DNA from: DATKZH01 sp964475955
Lineage (GTDB): Bacteria; Planctomycetota; Planctomycetia; Pirellulales; Thermoguttaceae
Assembly (NCBI GenBank): GCA_964475955.1
Contig: CAYYZY010000242.1
Span: 1-11,065 of the forward strand
Length of the DNA stretch: 11,065 nt
Reading direction: 5' to 3'
Part shown: one piece after another, positions 10,177 through 11,065 of the stretch
Layout of the letters: every line of letters starts with the position of its first letter
Position numbering within the stretch: the first letter of the stretch is position 1
The notes under the pieces: generated by a model
What the model was told of the DNA's origin: nothing
The model's database searches: none
What the model saw: only the letters and a program-made list of their open reading frames with translations
Translations under genes and position numbers: made by a program

Positions 10177-11065
10177 ATGATGATGCGAACCGCTGGCACC
10201 CTGGTTCTGGCACTGCTCCTTGTGCCCCAGGCGATCGCCGCTGAAGAGCCCGCGAAGACCTCCCTCAGCCCGCCGGTCTTGCTCCCCGATGGCTCCGAGT
10301 TCAAAACGTGGGAGCGCCCGCTGAGCTTCTCTCGTACGCTGTACGTCGACCAGGCCCATCCGCGGGCGTCCGACGAGAACCCCGGCACCCGGGAGCAGCC
10401 GCTGCGGACGATCGACCGGGCCGCGCAGATGGCCATGCCGGGGGAGCGGGTGGTCGTGTCCGCCGGCGTCTATCGGGAGCGGGTCTCGCCGGCTGGGGGC
10501 GGCACCGGCCCGGGCCGCATGATCAGTTACGAAGCCGCTCCGGGTGCTGAGGTGATCCTCAAAGGCTCCTGGGTGCTCAAGGCCGAATGGACTGCGGCCG
10601 AGGGGCCGGAGAACGGCGAGCCCCGGCTCTGGACGGTCCGTCTGCCCGCGGAGTTGTTCGACGGCTACAACCCTTTCGCCAAGCTCAACCTCACCGACGA
10701 GCGGATCGACGAGTGCATGCCCTGGGCAACCAGTACCAAGGGGAAGGTGCCCAACACGCTCCGCCGCGGCCTGGTCTTCCAGGACGGCCGCCGGCTCGTG
10801 CAGGTCGCCGCCCGGGAAGACGTGGCCAAGGAACCGGGGCGATACTTCGTCGAGGCCGATGGGCTGACGCTGGTCGTCCACCCGTCCGATGATTCCAAGC
10901 CGCAGACGTGCCAGTGGGAGGTGACCACGCAGGAGACCATCTTCGCCCCAGAGGACTTCGGGCTCGGATACGTCCGTGTGAAAGGCTTCACCGTCGAGCA
11001 CTGTGCGAATGGCTTCCCCCGGCCGCAGCTCGGGGCGATCTCCACGATGCGCGGCCACCACTGGA
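10177..11065 (+). CDS. Secreted right-handed parallel beta-helix protein (partial, C-terminus outside window)
   Basis: The frame starts at ATG 10177 (MMMRTAGTLVLALLL...), eight bases after GGAGGA, and stays open to the window end (296 codons). Residues 1-22 are a signal peptide with cleavage likely after AIAA. The segment LYVDQAHPRASDENPGTREQPLRTIDRAAQMAMPGERVVVSAGVYRERV (about residues 51-100) is the typical entry to right-handed beta-helix proteins of the pectate-lyase-like/DUF1565 type. GPGRMISYEAAPGAEVILKG and YVRVKGFTVEHCANGF are beta-helix rungs. Such exported proteins are abundant in planctomycetes and often act on polysaccharides. No catalytic residues can be assigned in this fragment. 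The long frame on the opposite strand is a shadow of this gene. Confidence 0.88.
   Translation, partial: MMMRTAGTLVLALLLVPQAIAAEEPAKTSLSPPVLLPDGSEFKTWERPLSFSRTLYVDQAHPRASDENPGTREQPLRTIDRAAQMAMPGERVVVSAGVYRERVSPAGGGTGPGRMISYEAAPGAEVILKGSWVLKAEWTAAEGPENGEPRLWTVRLPAELFDGYNPFAKLNLTDERIDECMPWATSTKGKVPNTLRRGLVFQDGRRLVQVAAREDVAKEPGRYFVEADGLTLVVHPSDDSKPQTCQWEVTTQETIFAPEDFGLGYVRVKGFTVEHCANGFPRPQLGAISTMRGHHW

Noticed and set aside
8859..10436. 525-codon open frame on the minus strand
   Set aside because: It is the antisense of the slipin gene, kept open by GC-rich codons. The slipin frame has a clear domain, ribosome-binding site and terminator.
10141..11061. 306-codon open frame on the minus strand
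   Set aside because: It is the antisense of the secreted beta-helix gene, which has a signal peptide, ribosome-binding site and domain motif.

Overview
The window looks like accessory DNA in a GC-rich bacterial chromosome, most likely a planctomycete or a close relative. That guess rests on the GC-rich codon use, the secreted right-handed beta-helix protein at the right end and the slipin beside it. No rRNA or other phylogenetic marker is present, so the assignment is tentative.

Left part (1-3220). Two overlapping minus-strand genes for Pol-beta-type nucleotidyltransferases of the COG3541/YcgL kind come first; the downstream one runs off the window. Next is an apparently complete IS630-family element (1670-2981). 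It has about 28-bp inverted repeats, TA at both ends, and a transposase split over two frames joined by an A8 slippery run. A strong intrinsic terminator on the plus strand ends only 23 bp before the first tRNA.

Centre (3223-7153). This is a very dense, single-orientation tRNA array: about 41 tRNA genes or tRNA-like units in under 4 kb, mostly 3-15 bp apart, with one 100-N assembly gap inside a tRNA. Nearly every anticodon occurs once, and the set covers almost all amino acids (Met and Trp only through atypical units). Classic identity elements are kept: G3:U70 in all three Ala tRNAs, G-1:C73 in His, U73 in Cys, and G73 in Asn, Gln, Ser and Asp. None encodes CCA. Many tRNAs have odd features: C33 instead of U33, G1:U72 pairs, Leu tRNAs with a short variable loop, a tRNA-Ile with anticodon UAU, degenerate T arms, and a Ser(CGA) tRNA whose variable arm is a 40-position imperfect hairpin.

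Right part (7154-11065). A protein gene resembling the TIGR02391/Ymh family, ending in a HEPN-like R-N-P-T-A-H motif, sits inside the array. It is followed by a good tRNA-Cys and a second, aberrant Cys-type tRNA. After about 490 bp of GC-rich DNA without a credible gene come a slipin/SPFH protein with three N-terminal repeats, a terminator, and the start of a secreted beta-helix protein.

Working interpretation (inference): the array is an acquired, nearly self-sufficient tRNA set of the type known on phages, plasmids and integrative elements, carrying a candidate RNase-fold gene as cargo. The slipin and beta-helix genes look like ordinary chromosomal neighbours.
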